This document shows, piece by piece, positions 8,768-18,307 of a DNA stretch of 54,272 bases. The number at the start of each line of letters is the position of its first letter. The stretch's first letter is position 1. Below the pieces are notes generated by a model that was not told where the DNA came from, did no database searches, and was given only the letters and a program-made list of their open reading frames with translations. Position numbers and translations under genes: made by a program. Source of the stretch: Ruminococcus sp. (GTDB lineage: Bacteria; Bacillota; Clostridia; Oscillospirales; Ruminococcaceae); contig JAISGY010000009.1 in the NCBI GenBank assembly GCA_031262835.1, forward strand, positions 1-54,272, given 5' to 3'.

Positions 8768-10522
8768 TTACAAATATTTTGCGAGTACATCTGCCAGCCG
8801 TTCGAGCTCAATTGGTTTAAGTATGTAGTCGTTCATCCCGGCGTTCAGGGCGGCTTCTATGTCTTCGCGGAAGGCGTTGGCGGACATGGAGATTATGGGG
8901 ATTGATTTCGCGTCGGCGCGGTTCATTCCACGGATTCGGCGGGTGGTTTCGTAACCGTCCATGATGACCATACGGGTATCCATGAAGATTATGTCGAAGT
9001 AGTTTTCGGGAGAATTTTTTATTCTTTCAAGGGCGTGGCTACCGTCTTCGACTTCGGTAATCTCAATGCCGGTTTCTTCCAAGAGTGCGGCAACGACCAT
9101 GCGGTTTACTTCAATGTCATCAACAAGAAGCAGTCTTTTCCCGATGAGTTTAGGGAACTTGTTCGTGACAGCGATTTCTTTAGCTTCGGTTATGTCAAAA
9201 GCAAGGGTGAAGGAGAATACCGAACCGACACCGGGAGTGCTTTCGACGGTGATTTTACCGCCCATAACTTCAACGAGGTTGCGGGAGATAGCGAGCCCGA
9301 GCCCGGTTCCGCCGTATTTCAAGGTGGTATTTGTGTCAGCTTGAGCGAAGGGTTCAAAGAGTTTCGCAATCTGTTCGCTTGACATACCGATGCCGGTGTC
9401 TTTTACTGCAATGTTACACGAGAGCTTGCCTTCCCGAATTTCGGTTACCGCTTCAAGTGCAATCTCACCGCCTTCGGAGGTGAATTTAACGGCGTTCCCG
9501 AGAAGGTTTATGAGCACCTGCTTGAAGCGCGGGCGGTCGCCTATAACCCATGTGTCGGCGGATTCGGAGGTTGTTTCGGTAAATTTAAGTCCCTTTGACT
9601 TTGCGCGTTCCCCAATCATGCTTCCGACTTCGTCTATTGCCTGTTTGAGGTTGAAGGGGTCTGCCGCGAGTTCGAGCTTTTCGGATTCAATTTTTGAGAT
9701 ATCGAGAATGTCGTTGACGATTGAAAGAAGGTGGTCGGAGGCTTTAATTATCTCAGTGAGGGCTTTCCTGACAGGCTCTTCGCCCTCGGAGCGGTCGGCG
9801 GCGTTTGCCATACCTATAATAGTACCCAGCGGCGTGCGGATTTCATGGGACATATTGGCAAGAAAGGAAGATTTCGCCCTGTTTTCGCGCTCGGCGTTTT
9901 CTGCAAGCTTTTCGAGAGCCTCTGCCTTCTCACGGTTTCTCCTTGCCGCCGCCATAATAAACCCTGCGGCAGCCATGAGCGAGAGCAAAAATGCGTTCAT
10001 GAAGATAATAACTGCGATGCTTATATTAACCTGATTTTGGGAATAATTTTCGCTGTCACCGACGGTTGTGTTACAGAGGTCGAAATAACTTTCGGTAAGG
10101 ACGTAAAGGTCGGCAGGGCTTTTTCCACCGCGTACAAGAGCAATCTCCGCCTTAATTTTATCGAACGACACGCGGATTTTCGCCATATCGTCCTGAAAAA
10201 TCGGGTCATTCATCTTGATAAGTTCTTTGTTATCGGCAACGACAAGCCCGCCGTCCGCAAGGCAGTCGATAATATTGTCAAGTCTTGCCATAAGCTTGTC
10301 GCGCTTCTCTAAGTCGAGGGCGTTGTCGGTGTAATAGGCGAAAGTTTCCATCTTGAAGAGCTTTTGTGAACCACCGCGAACAATTCCGGCGTAGTTAACA
10401 ATCCGCGCATTGCCGTTCATTTCCAAAATCGAGTAAACAGAAACAACACCCGCCGCGATAAACATAATTACGGCGGTAACTATAGCAACATAACGAACAA
10501 CGCCCGACAAACGTTTATTCAC
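8768..10522 (-). CDS. Hybrid sensor histidine kinase with receiver domain
   Basis: Membrane hybrid kinase of 584 residues. TM1 is about 10-33. An extracellular sensor holds the segment NYAGIVRGGSQKL, reminiscent of PilJ/NIT-like helical sensors. TM2 is about 167-192, then the dimerisation helix with His226 in SHEIRTPLG. The ATPase domain has an N box (INLLGNAVKF), DTGIGM and GGTGLGLAIS. A C-terminal receiver follows with phosphoacceptor Asp515. The usual proline after that aspartate motif is valine (MDTRMVIMDG), a mild oddity. The start is GTG 10522 with a weak AAAGAG site. It is a single gene with its own promoter, which overlaps the end of the trp terminator. Its target is unknown. Confidence 0.92.
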   Translation of the reverse strand: MNKRLSGVVRYVAIVTAVIMFIAAGVVSVYSILEMNGNARIVNYAGIVRGGSQKLFKMETFAYYTDNALDLEKRDKLMARLDNIIDCLADGGLVVADNKELIKMNDPIFQDDMAKIRVSFDKIKAEIALVRGGKSPADLYVLTESYFDLCNTTVGDSENYSQNQVNISIAVIIFMNAFLLSLMAAAGFIMAAARRNREKAEALEKLAENAERENRAKSSFLANMSHEIRTPLGTIIGMANAADRSEGEEPVRKALTEIIKASDHLLSIVNDILDISKIESEKLELAADPFNLKQAIDEVGSMIGERAKSKGLKFTETTSESADTWVIGDRPRFKQVLINLLGNAVKFTSEGGEIALEAVTEIREGKLSCNIAVKDTGIGMSSEQIAKLFEPFAQADTNTTLKYGGTGLGLAISRNLVEVMGGKITVESTPGVGSVFSFTLAFDITEAKEIAVTNKFPKLIGKRLLLVDDIEVNRMVVAALLEETGIEITEVEDGSHALERIKNSPENYFDIIFMDTRMVIMDGYETTRRIRGMNRADAKSIPIISMSANAFREDIEAALNAGMNDYILKPIELERLADVLAKYL

Positions 10523-10557
10523 TAAAAAACTCTTTTCAAATAGACTTCATCAACTAT

Positions 10558-10586
10558 ATTTTATCACCAAAATTAAGATTTGTCAA
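10558..10586 (-). promoter_or_regulatory. Sigma-A promoter of the hybrid kinase gene
   Basis: On the minus strand, perfect TTGACA (10581-10586), 17 bases, then TAAAAT (10558-10563). The -35 element directly abuts the T-run of the trp operon terminator. Confidence 0.82.
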
Positions 10587-10622
10587 CAAAAAAAGCGGTA
10601 AATTTCACACAAATTTACCGCT
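10587..10622 (-). terminator. trp operon terminator
   Basis: A perfect 12-bp stem, AGCGGTAAATTT with its complement, and a 5-base loop. On the minus strand it is followed by seven T (10587-10593). It begins 6 bases after the trpA stop codon. Confidence 0.93.
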
Positions 10623-10627
10623 GAAAT

Positions 10628-11401
10628 TTATAATTTTATAATTTCTGCAATTGATTTTGCAAATTTTTCAACATATGGAATACAGTCTCTGCCATACTTT
10701 GCGCAAATTTTAACAATTGCCGAGCCGACTATGACGCCATCGGCAAATTTTGACATTTCCTTAGCCTGAACCGCGTCCGAAACGCCGAACCCAACTGCGC
10801 AAGGAATGTCGGAAACCTCGCGAACCGCCTTCACCATTTCCGTGATGTTACCGCCGATTTTTGAGCGAGTACCCGTTACACCGAGGGAAGAAACGCAGTA
10901 CAAAAAGCCTTCGGAAGCCTTTGCTATAACGGGAATCCGCCCGCCCGACGTCGGCGCGATTAGCGAAATCAGCGCGAGCCCGGCTCTGTCGGTGTAAAGT
11001 TTAAGCTCCTCACGTTCATCAAAGGGAAGGTCGGGAACGATAAGCCCGGAAACGCCGGAATTAACACAGTTTTCGACAAACCGTTCCGACCCATATCCGA
11101 AAATCGGATTGTAATAGGTCATAAGCAGAATCGGGATTTTTACGTCAACCCCTTTTATCATCTCAAAAATCTTATCAACGGTACACCCGCCGCTAAGAGC
11201 CCTCTCATCGGCGGCTTCGATAACAGGACCCTCGGCGACGGGGTCTGAGAAAGGAATTCCGATTTCGATAAGGTCTGCACCGGACTCTGCAAGGGTGTTA
11301 ATAAGCTTTCTTGTCGTTTCAAGGTCCGGGTCGCCGCCGGTTATGAACGGAATGAACGCTTTATGAGAAAATGTTGCGCGGATTTTTTCAATGTTATTCA
11401 T
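10628..11401 (-). CDS. trpA: Tryptophan synthase alpha chain
   Basis: Cleaves indole-3-glycerol phosphate to indole and glyceraldehyde 3-phosphate; indole is channelled to TrpB. The 257-residue TIM barrel has the catalytic Glu in [16 protein letters not shown], then Asp in IVPDLPFDE, and the phosphate-binding VGFGV and GVIVGSAIV loops. I start it at ATG 11401 ([11 protein letters not shown]), where homology begins, rather than at an open-frame extension to 11440. An AGGGGGC site precedes it. It overlaps the end of trpB by 8 bases and is the last gene of the trp operon. Confidence 0.97.
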   Translation of the reverse strand: MNNIEKIRATFSHKAFIPFITGGDPDLETTRKLINTLAESGADLIEIGIPFSDPVAEGPVIEAADERALSGGCTVDKIFEMIKGVDVKIPILLMTYYNPIFGYGSERFVENCVNSGVSGLIVPDLPFDEREELKLYTDRAGLALISLIAPTSGGRIPVIAKASEGFLYCVSSLGVTGTRSKIGGNITEMVKAVREVSDIPCAVGFGVSDAVQAKEMSKFADGVIVGSAIVKICAKYGRDCIPYVEKFAKSIAEIIKL

Positions 11402-12581
11402 GTAAATCAAGCCCCCTATATCTGGCAATTGACGCAACATCCTTGTCGCCCCGCCCGGAAACTGTTACAACAACAGTCTTGTCGGGCGTTAAAGTTTTCG
11501 CATATTTAATAGTATAGGCGACGGCGTGCGCCGACTCAATCGCGGGAATTATCCCCTCCGTGCGGGAGAGGTACTCGAACGCGTCGACCGCCTCTTCGTC
11601 GGTTACAGGCACGTATGAAGCCCGCCCGTCTGTATGAAGCTTCGCGTGTTCGGGACCGATTCCGGGATAGTCGAGCCCGGCGGAGATTGAATAAACCGGA
11701 GCAATCTGCCCGTATTCGTCTTGGCAGAAGATGGATTTCATGCCGTGGAAAACCCCTGTGCGCCCGTTCGCAATGGTTGCGGCGTTTTGCGGCGTATTAA
11801 CACCCTTCCCCGCTGCCTCACAGCCGATCAAGACAACATCGGTGTCCTCTGTAAATTCGTAAAAAGAGCCGATTGCGTTCGAGCCGCCGCCCACACACGC
11901 GATAACCGCGTCCGGGAGTTTCCCTTCGCGAGACAGCATTTCCGCCTTAATTTCACGCCCGATAACGCTTTGGAAATCGCGGACAATGGTCGGGAACGGG
12001 TGCGGACCCATAACCGAACCGAGGCAGTAATGCGTGTCTGACATTCGCCCCGCCCACTCGCGCATCGCCGCGTTGACGGCGTCCTTAAGGGTAGCAGTGC
12101 CGGAATCGACAGGGACAACCTTCGCGCCTAAAAGCTCCATGCGGTAGACGTTGAGAGCCTGTCTCACAGTGTCTTCGCGCCCCATGAAGACTAAACATTC
12201 CATCCCCATAAGGGCGGCGGCGGTTGCGGTCGCGACACCATGCTGCCCCGCGCCCGTTTCGGCAATAAGCCTTGTCTTCCCCATCTTTTTGGCAAGAAGA
12301 GCCTGCCCCAAGACGTTGTTAATCTTATGCGAGCCAGTATGATTGAGGTCTTCGCGCTTTAAGTAGATTTTCGCTCCGTCTAAGTCTTTCGTCATCTTCT
12401 CCGCAAAGTACAAAATTGAGGGTCTCCCGGCGTAGTTTTTCAGTAATAAGTCAAGCTCGGTAATAAACTCTCCGTCGTTTTTGTAAAAATTATACGCATT
12501 GTCAAGCTCAATAACCGCATTCATCAGCGTTTCGGGAATGAATCTGCCTCCGAATTCGCCGAAATAACCGTATTTATCCAT
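11394..12581 (-). CDS. trpB: Tryptophan synthase beta chain
   Basis: Pyridoxal-phosphate enzyme that condenses indole with serine to give tryptophan. The 395-residue protein is the TrpB1 type that partners TrpA. The PLP lysine is Lys86 in [11 protein letters not shown], the AETGAGQHG segment holds the catalytic glutamate, and the phosphate loop is [10 protein letters not shown]. It overlaps trpF by 8 bases upstream and trpA by 8 bases downstream, giving tight stoichiometric coupling of the two synthase subunits. Confidence 0.98.
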   Translation of the reverse strand: MDKYGYFGEFGGRFIPETLMNAVIELDNAYNFYKNDGEFITELDLLLKNYAGRPSILYFAEKMTKDLDGAKIYLKREDLNHTGSHKINNVLGQALLAKKMGKTRLIAETGAGQHGVATATAAALMGMECLVFMGREDTVRQALNVYRMELLGAKVVPVDSGTATLKDAVNAAMREWAGRMSDTHYCLGSVMGPHPFPTIVRDFQSVIGREIKAEMLSREGKLPDAVIACVGGGSNAIGSFYEFTEDTDVVLIGCEAAGKGVNTPQNAATIANGRTGVFHGMKSIFCQDEYGQIAPVYSISAGLDYPGIGPEHAKLHTDGRASYVPVTDEEAVDAFEYLSRTEGIIPAIESAHAVAYTIKYAKTLTPDKTVVVTVSGRGDKDVASIARYRGLDLHE

Positions 12582-13152
12582 TTTGTAACCTCACTGTTTC
12601 GACAAGTTTTCGTATCTTGAGGGTATCCTTTTTACCGTCCGTCTCCGAACCGCTTGCAATGTCAACTCCGTACGGTTTTAGTTCAACCGCTTTTTCAATA
12701 TTGCCGACATTAATTCCACCCGCTAAAAACCAAGGTTTACTTGATACAGGCAAAATACCCCAATTGAAGGCTTCCCCCGAACCCGGATTTGCGCCGTCAT
12801 AAAGGTAATAATCGACAAGCGCGGAGGGTGCGTCGCCCTTTCCGTGACGTATCGCCTGAATTATCGGAATTCCCGTAAGCTTGCCGATAAATTCCTCGTC
12901 CTGTCCGCCGTGGAGCTGTGCAAGCTGAATGACGCCGTTTTCAAAGAGAGCCCTGATGTCTTCTGGGGAGGTGTCGGTGAAGACTCCGACACAGGGTATT
13001 TCGGGCGAAATTTCTTTGCGAAGCCTCATTGCGCGAAACGGTGAAATTTTGCGCTTTGAGCTTGCGAACACGAAACCCGCGTAATCTGGCATCGTTTCGT
13101 TAATGACCGCCGCGTCCTCTTCGGTAACAATTCCGCAGATTTTTATCTTCAT
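12574..13152 (-). CDS. trpF: Phosphoribosylanthranilate isomerase
   Basis: Amadori rearrangement of phosphoribosylanthranilate to CdRP, the third step to tryptophan. The 192-residue TIM barrel has the general base Cys6 in MKIKICG, the general acid Asp119 in [11 protein letters not shown], and phosphate-binding loops LAGGIN and [14 protein letters not shown] 13152 is chosen because KICG sits at the very N-terminus in this family and the start overlaps the trpC stop by 4 bases. It is separate from trpC, not fused as in enterobacteria. Confidence 0.95.
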   Translation of the reverse strand: MKIKICGIVTEEDAAVINETMPDYAGFVFASSKRKISPFRAMRLRKEISPEIPCVGVFTDTSPEDIRALFENGVIQLAQLHGGQDEEFIGKLTGIPIIQAIRHGKGDAPSALVDYYLYDGANPGSGEAFNWGILPVSSKPWFLAGGINVGNIEKAVELKPYGVDIASGSETDGKKDTLKIRKLVETVRLQNG

Positions 13153-13928
13153 ACTTCTTTCCATTCGCGTAAGAGCTTAGCCTTGTCGCCCGCCCGCATG
13201 AGAGCTTCCCCGATAAGAACAGCATCCGCGCCGAGTTCCTTTGCCGCCTTTATGTCAGCAGCGTTCCGTACCCCGCTTTCGGACACGAAAAGCGCGTCCG
13301 ACGGAACAAGAGCGCGAAGCCTTGCGGACCGGTTTATGTCAACCTCGAAAGTCTTCAGATTACGATTGTTAACCCCGATTATCTTTGCGCCCGCCTTAAG
13401 CGCAGTTTCAATCTCACGCTCGTCATGGCACTCGACAAGACCGTCCATTTTAAGGCTTTTTGCTATTTCTATATAACTACTTATCGTAGATTTATCAAGC
13501 AATGATACAATAAGTAAAACCGCCGAAGCACCGAGAGCCTTTGCTTGATAGATTTGATAGTCGGAAACGGTGAAGTCTTTCCGCAGGCAAGGGGTTTTTA
13601 CGGCGGCTGAAATTTCCGCAAGGTAATCGTCGCTGCCCATAAAATGTATCGGTTCGGTTAACACGGAAATCGCGTCCGCACCCGCCGTTTCGTACTCTTT
13701 TGCAATCTCTAAGTAATCGAAGTCTTTCGCAATAACGCCCTTTGACGGCGAAGCTTTTTTAACCTCGCAGATGAATGACAGCCCGGGTTTTTTAAGCGCG
13801 GAATAAAATGACGGCGGTTGTGAAATGTTTTCCGCAAGTCTTCTCATATCCGAAAACGGGATTTTTTTCATGTCTTGCTCAACCCGTCCACGCGACAAAT
13901 CCGCAAGCTCCCTTAAAATATCCTTCAT
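13149..13928 (-). CDS. trpC: Indole-3-glycerol phosphate synthase
   Basis: Ring closure of CdRP to indole-3-glycerol phosphate with loss of CO2. The 259-residue protein has the signature FICEVKKASPSKGVI with the catalytic lysine, CLRKDF, the Glu of LVECHDE, IGVNNRNLKTFEVD, and the phosphate loop of VSESGVRNAAD and AVLIGEALM. Length is typical. It overlaps trpD and trpF by 4 bases each. Confidence 0.97.
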   Translation of the reverse strand: MKDILRELADLSRGRVEQDMKKIPFSDMRRLAENISQPPSFYSALKKPGLSFICEVKKASPSKGVIAKDFDYLEIAKEYETAGADAISVLTEPIHFMGSDDYLAEISAAVKTPCLRKDFTVSDYQIYQAKALGASAVLLIVSLLDKSTISSYIEIAKSLKMDGLVECHDEREIETALKAGAKIIGVNNRNLKTFEVDINRSARLRALVPSDALFVSESGVRNAADIKAAKELGADAVLIGEALMRAGDKAKLLREWKEV

Positions 13929-14947
13929 TCTCTTGTTCCTTTAACAAAAAGCTCCATCTGCCTATAAGCCGCCCCCGAGTCTATAATTTCGGCTGCGATT
14001 TTTACCCCGTCGGCTATGGAAATTTCAGGGCGGGCAATCTTTATCGCAGCGGCGGAGTTAAGAATAACGGCGTTTCGCTTCGCGCCCTGCTCATTGCCCG
14101 ATAGAATATTTTTGGTAATTTCGGCGTTGTCGATGGGCGAACCGCCGACGAGTTCCGCCTTATCACAGCGCGGGAAGCCGAATTCTTCGGGCGTTACAAC
14201 CGAGGTTTTTAAAAAACCGTCCCGCACCTCGCATATTGTCGTCGCCGAGCTTACCGAAAGTTCATCAAGACCGTCGTGACCGTAAACCACAAGCGCGTTT
14301 TTCACTCCGAGGTTAGAAAGTACCTTCGCGAGCGGCTCAACAAGCTCCTCCGAATAGACCCCGAGGAGCTCCATATTCGCGCCCGCCGGGTTTACAAGCG
14401 GACCTAAGATGTTGAAAATCGTCCGAATACCGAGCTCTTTCCGAACCGGTGCAACATATTTCATTGCGATATGGTAATTTTGTGCAAAAAGGAAGCACAT
14501 ATTCAACGTCCTCAAGAGCTCCAAGCTCTTTTCCGGCGGAATTGTAATGTCCGCGCCGAGAGCTTCGAGGCAGTCTGCCGCTCCGCTTTTGCTTGATGCG
14601 GCGCGGTTGCCGTGTTTCGCGACAGGGATTCCCGCCGCAGAGATTACAAAGGCAGAAGTTGTAGAAATATTGAAGGAATTGGATTTGTCGCCGCCCGTCC
14701 CGACAATTTCGAGGACGTTCATGAAGTGGAGCAGTCTCACACAGTGTTTGCGCATACCAGAGGCTGACGCGGTAATTTCTTCTATCGTCTCGCCCTTGAC
14801 ACTCATCGCAGTGAGATACGCCGCCATCTGGATTTCGGTCGCCTTCCCGCTCATAATCTCGTCCATGACAGCCTCCGCCATCTCGTAAGAGAGGTTTTGT
14901 TTCGCCGCCGCAAGCTTAATTGCCTCTTTGATAATCGGTTCGCTCAT
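13925..14947 (-). CDS. trpD: Anthranilate phosphoribosyltransferase
   Basis: Transfers phosphoribose from PRPP to anthranilate. The 340-residue protein has the EIMSGKATEIQMAAYL N-terminal helix region, the PRPP motif GTGGD at about 83-87 followed by SFNISTTSAFV, KHGNRAASSKSGAAD, and YVAPVRKELGIRTIFNILGP with the conserved Arg. The start ATG 14947 has a GGAGG site and lies 32 bases inside the trpG frame. It is separate from trpG, not fused. Confidence 0.97.
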   Translation of the reverse strand: MSEPIIKEAIKLAAAKQNLSYEMAEAVMDEIMSGKATEIQMAAYLTAMSVKGETIEEITASASGMRKHCVRLLHFMNVLEIVGTGGDKSNSFNISTTSAFVISAAGIPVAKHGNRAASSKSGAADCLEALGADITIPPEKSLELLRTLNMCFLFAQNYHIAMKYVAPVRKELGIRTIFNILGPLVNPAGANMELLGVYSEELVEPLAKVLSNLGVKNALVVYGHDGLDELSVSSATTICEVRDGFLKTSVVTPEEFGFPRCDKAELVGGSPIDNAEITKNILSGNEQGAKRNAVILNSAAAIKIARPEISIADGVKIAAEIIDSGAAYRQMELFVKGTRE

Positions 14948-15512
14948 TTTGATTTACCTCCAAAAAGTTTTTTAGGATAATATTACCACTTGGCGTTAAA
15001 ATTGATTCGGGATGAAATTGCACACCGTAAACATGGTTTACAAAATCTTCAACAGCCATAACTTCGGAGTCCTCCGAAACCGCTGTTACAGTCAGACTGT
15101 CGGGAATTTTTTCAGCCGCAAGGGAATGATAACGCGCCGCCTTGAAGTTATTGCCAAGCCCTTCAAAGAGCTTAGATTTGCCCGTAACTCTAATGTCAGA
15201 CTGCTTTCCGTGCATAAGCTTCTTCGCGTAGGTAACGGTTCCGCCGGCGGCTTCGACAATCGCCTGATGCCCGAGACAGACGCCGAGGATAGGAAGTCGC
15301 CCGCAAAAATGTTTTATTAAATCCTCGCAAATCCCTGCGTCAGACGGCTTTCCCGGACCGGGAGAAATTATAATGTGTGAAGGTGACAGCGTTTCAATTT
15401 CCGCAAGAGTGATTTTATCGTTCCGTGCGGTCTTAATGTCGGGGCACAATTCGCCTAAAAGTTGGAACAAGTTGTAGGTGAACGAGTCGTAGTTATCGAT
15501 TAGAAGTATCAT
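14916..15512 (-). CDS. trpG: Anthranilate synthase glutamine amidotransferase component
   Basis: Class I glutamine amidotransferase supplying ammonia to TrpE; it may also serve PabB (aminodeoxychorismate synthase), which is not in the window. The 198-residue protein starts ILLIDNYDSFTYNL and has the PGPGKPSDAG loop, the nucleophile Cys79 in GVCLGHQ, and the His167/Glu169 pair in VQFHPES. It overlaps trpE by 4 bases and, unusually for this operon, trpD by 32 bases; its last ten or so residues are an out-of-frame tail within trpD. Confidence 0.96.
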   Translation of the reverse strand: MILLIDNYDSFTYNLFQLLGELCPDIKTARNDKITLAEIETLSPSHIIISPGPGKPSDAGICEDLIKHFCGRLPILGVCLGHQAIVEAAGGTVTYAKKLMHGKQSDIRVTGKSKLFEGLGNNFKAARYHSLAAEKIPDSLTVTAVSEDSEVMAVEDFVNHVYGVQFHPESILTPSGNIILKNFLEVNQNERTDYQRGN

Positions 15513-16915
15513 TTTTTACCACCCCCAAGCGAATTTATAACCGCCGCAAGTTTATTTGCACATTCGGCGTATTCGTTTTCGGGAACGCTGTCCGCGACAA
15601 TTCCCGCGCCGGAACGTGCATAAACGCTGCCGCCCTTTTTGTAGGCAAGGCGGATCGCGATACAAAGGTCGGCGTCGCCCGAAAAGGCAAGATAACCGAG
15701 CGCGCCGCCGTAAATCCCGCGCCTTGACGCTTCAAGCTCATGAATAATCTCGCAAGCGCGAATCTTCGGTGCGCCGGAGAGTGTCCCGGCAGGAATAACC
15801 GCGCTTACCGCGTCAATCGCCGTCAAACCCGGCTTAAGCCGCCCTGTAACTTCGCTTCCGATATGCATAACATGGGAGAATCGGAGAACGTCCATATAGC
15901 GCGAAACCTTTACAGAACCGATTTCGGAGACTTTCCCGACGTCATTTCTGCCGAGGTCGACGAGCATATTGTGCTCGGCGCGCTCCTTTTCGTCCGCAAG
16001 GAGACTGACTTCGAGGGCTTTATCCTCCGCCTCGGTTTTACCGCGCCAACGCGTTCCGGCGAGGGGGAATGTGCTTACAACACCGTCGTGGACTGAAACG
16101 AGAGTTTCGGGTGCAGACCCCGCAATCTCAACCTCATCGCTTGAAAAATAGAGCATATAGGGCGACGGGTTAACCTTTTTTTGGTATTCATACGCGTGAA
16201 AGAGCGAGCCGGAAGCCTTCGCGGAGAGGCGATTAGATAACACAATCTGGAAGATGTCGCCCTCTTTGATGTGGAATTTTGCCCGTTCAACCATTCTGCA
16301 ATACGCCTCTTTATCCATATCCGCGGCAAATTCCGATTCAAGGTTAAGCGGCGGCGGCACAATCGGCATTCCGTTTTTAAGGATACCCGCAATGTATTCA
16401 AGCTCAAATTCCGCTTTTTTGCGGCTTTGCGGTGAACCGTCTGAGTTAACTATAATATAACAGCAATCAAAGTCGAAGGCGATAACCTTCTTAAACATCA
16501 TCAGGTCAATGTCGTTAAATTCGCTGTCGTGTGACAGCAGCGGCAACGAAGGCTCTTCGTAGGCGATATATTCATAGGAAAGAAATCCCACAAGCCCGCC
16601 GGTAAAGGGCGGCAAGCCGGGAACTTTCGGCGAGCGGTTGTTTTCCAAAATCCGCGCAATCGCCGCCTTAGGGTCGCTTTCGGTAATTTCCATAGAGCCG
16701 TTAATCGTCATAACATGATTTTTAACGGTAATTTCCATATCCGGGTCGAAGCCTATAAAGGTATACCGCCCGGTATTTTCGGCTGATTCGAGAATGAAGC
16801 AGTGGTTAGAGAGTCCGCGCAGGATTAGGAAAACTTCCGACGGTGATTTGTCGAAATTTTCAAGTTTTCTGTAAATCGGGAAGAGGGAATACCCCTCTTT
16901 TGATATATTTTCCAT
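15509..16915 (-). CDS. trpE: Anthranilate synthase component I
   Basis: Makes anthranilate from chorismate, the committed step. The 468-residue protein has the N-terminal ILESAENTGRYTFIGF segment, which corresponds to the tryptophan feedback site, and the chorismate-binding core with DIFQIVLSNRL, LAGTRWRGKT, DLGRNDVGKV, SHVMHIGSEVTG and AGTLSGAPKIRACEII. ATG 16915 is the only start that fits. It lies directly behind the U-run of the T-box terminator, so its G-rich ribosome site (GGGGCGG) falls in the 3' arm of that hairpin. PabB is the alternative for this family, but the operon context settles trpE. Confidence 0.96.
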   Translation of the reverse strand: MENISKEGYSLFPIYRKLENFDKSPSEVFLILRGLSNHCFILESAENTGRYTFIGFDPDMEITVKNHVMTINGSMEITESDPKAAIARILENNRSPKVPGLPPFTGGLVGFLSYEYIAYEEPSLPLLSHDSEFNDIDLMMFKKVIAFDFDCCYIIVNSDGSPQSRKKAEFELEYIAGILKNGMPIVPPPLNLESEFAADMDKEAYCRMVERAKFHIKEGDIFQIVLSNRLSAKASGSLFHAYEYQKKVNPSPYMLYFSSDEVEIAGSAPETLVSVHDGVVSTFPLAGTRWRGKTEAEDKALEVSLLADEKERAEHNMLVDLGRNDVGKVSEIGSVKVSRYMDVLRFSHVMHIGSEVTGRLKPGLTAIDAVSAVIPAGTLSGAPKIRACEIIHELEASRRGIYGGALGYLAFSGDADLCIAIRLAYKKGGSVYARSGAGIVADSVPENEYAECANKLAAVINSLGGGKK

Positions 16916-17197
16916 AAAACAAAAACCGCCCCTAAGTTATAATAACTCAAGGACGGAATAGTATTCCGCGGTGCCACCTTGATACGGAAAAAAGTCGCCT
17001 AATTTCCGCACTTTGCAGGATACAAGCATATCCCTCGTAAATAACGTTTACGAAACGTCGCAGCCTACTTGCACAAAATGCACGTTCGGTGCGCCCTCAG
17101 CGGACCATTTATCCGACTCGTTTACACACACGGCTCTCAGCAATCCGCGCTCTCTGTAATGTTCGTGATCGGTTTTACTCCCGCTTCAACGGTTTAT
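16916..17197 (-). ncRNA. T-box riboswitch (tRNA-Trp) controlling the trp operon
   Basis: Leader RNA that senses uncharged tRNA. The T-box core GGTGGCACCGCGG is at 16966-16978 (minus strand). The terminator stem of 15 bp (16926-16940 with 16942-16956) is followed by TTTTTGTTTT. A Stem I region with AGAGAGCG lies at its 5' end. A UGG triplet at 17105-17107, in the sequence AAATGGTCC, fits the specifier position for tryptophan, matching the downstream genes. Uncharged tRNA-Trp should stabilise the antiterminator and allow transcription of trpEGDCFBA. Confidence 0.93.
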
Positions 17198-17203
17198 GTT
17201 GGT

Positions 17204-17232
17204 ATTATATATTGTCAAGTTTAATTTGTCAA
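17204..17232 (-). promoter_or_regulatory. Sigma-A promoter of the trp operon
   Basis: Perfect consensus on the minus strand: TTGACA (17227-17232), 17 bases, TATAAT (17204-17209). The transcript would start near 17197, at the 5' end of the T-box. Confidence 0.92.
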
Positions 17233-17259
17233 GACTTTTTGTAAAAATTCATAGAAAAT

Positions 17260-17637
17260 TCACAATATATGTTCCGATATACACTTGCAAATCTCCAAGA
17301 TTTTCGAGCCGCCGGAGAATTCAAATGTAACTTTCCCAAGCCCCGAATAGTAGAGCTGGAGTTCGGAATCGAGGTCTATTACGCCGGAAGTTTCGACGGA
17401 AAAAGCTTGAATTCGCCTGTACGGCAGGGTTGTAATGTCGCGCTTCTTGCCGGTAACGCCTTGGACATTTATTGCGATGACGCGCTTGTTGGTAAAAATT
17501 ACGCCGTCGCGGACAGTCTGGTAGGCTTCGATAATGTATTCGCCGTCGATTAGTACAGGCTTGATTTTCTTAGCCGCACCGGTTTCGTCGTTGTGTCGGG
17601 TGAGTTTGAAAAGCTTGGCGTTTTCAAAATCTATCAT
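17260..17637 (-). CDS. Small PH-domain (bPH_1-like) protein
   Basis: A 125-residue soluble protein whose pattern resembles bacterial pleckstrin-homology proteins of the bPH_1 type: EYIIEAYQTVRDGVIFTNKRVIAI, then LPYRRIQAFSVETSGVIDLDSELQLYYSG, then a closing strand and an amphipathic C-terminal helix. There is no signal peptide or membrane segment. Function in this family is largely unknown. It sits 9 bases after the transaldolase gene with an AGAGGT site, so it is probably co-transcribed with the xylose genes, though no functional link is evident. No clear terminator lies between its stop and the trp promoter about 27 bases further on. Confidence 0.75.
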   Translation of the reverse strand: MIDFENAKLFKLTRHNDETGAAKKIKPVLIDGEYIIEAYQTVRDGVIFTNKRVIAINVQGVTGKKRDITTLPYRRIQAFSVETSGVIDLDSELQLYYSGLGKVTFEFSGGSKILEICKCISEHIL

Positions 17638-17646
17638 ATTTACCTC

Positions 17647-18294
17647 TTATTTCGCTGTAAAACCTTCCCAGTCCTTGAGGAAACGTTCGATACCGGAATC
17701 GGTTAGGGGGTGTTTAAGCATCTGTTTAATTACGCCCATCGGGATTGTAGCGATGTGACAGCCGAGGCGAGCGGCGGTTGTAACGTGAATCGGGTTGCGG
17801 ATTGAAGCCGCGATAATTTCGGTCTTAAGCCCTTGAACGCGGAAAATTTCAACGATTTCCATAATAAGGTTCATACCCTCAACGCCCACGTCGTCGAGCC
17901 GCCCGAGGAAGGGGGAAACGTAGGTTGCGCCGGCTTTTGCGGCAAGGAGAGCTTGCGCTGCCGAGAAGATGAGGGTAACGTTGGTGTGGATGCCCTTTGC
18001 TGTAAGAATCTTACAAGCCTTGAGCCCATCCGCCGTCATGGGGAGCTTAATAACGATGTTTTTGTGGATAGCGGCGAGGGGGAGAGCCTCCTCAACCATC
18101 TTGTCAGCCTGTAAGCTTATAACTTCGGCGGAGATAGGTCCGTCAACAATCGAGGTTATCTCGGTAACAACTTCCTTGAAGTCTCTGCCCTCTTTCGCGA
18201 TAAGCGAAGGGTTTGTGGTTACGCCGCAGATTACGCCGAGGTCGTTCGCTTCGCGAATGTCCGCAACATTAGCGGTATCGATAAAAAGTTTCAT
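17647..18294 (-). CDS. Transaldolase / fructose-6-phosphate aldolase family protein
   Basis: Small (215-residue) TalC/FSA-type TIM-barrel enzyme forming a Schiff base through Lys83 in NIVIKLPMT. Other signatures are [43 protein letters not shown] and [11 protein letters not shown]. Downstream of xylA and xylB, a transaldolase role in the non-oxidative pentose phosphate pathway is most likely; FSA activity cannot be ruled out from sequence alone. The start has an AAAGAAAGGT site and lies 13 bases after xylB. Confidence 0.93.
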   Translation of the reverse strand: MKLFIDTANVADIREANDLGVICGVTTNPSLIAKEGRDFKEVVTEITSIVDGPISAEVISLQADKMVEEALPLAAIHKNIVIKLPMTADGLKACKILTAKGIHTNVTLIFSAAQALLAAKAGATYVSPFLGRLDDVGVEGMNLIMEIVEIFRVQGLKTEIIAASIRNPIHVTTAARLGCHIATIPMGVIKQMLKHPLTDSGIERFLKDWEGFTAK

Positions 18295-18307
18295 GTTCTA
18301 CCTTTCT

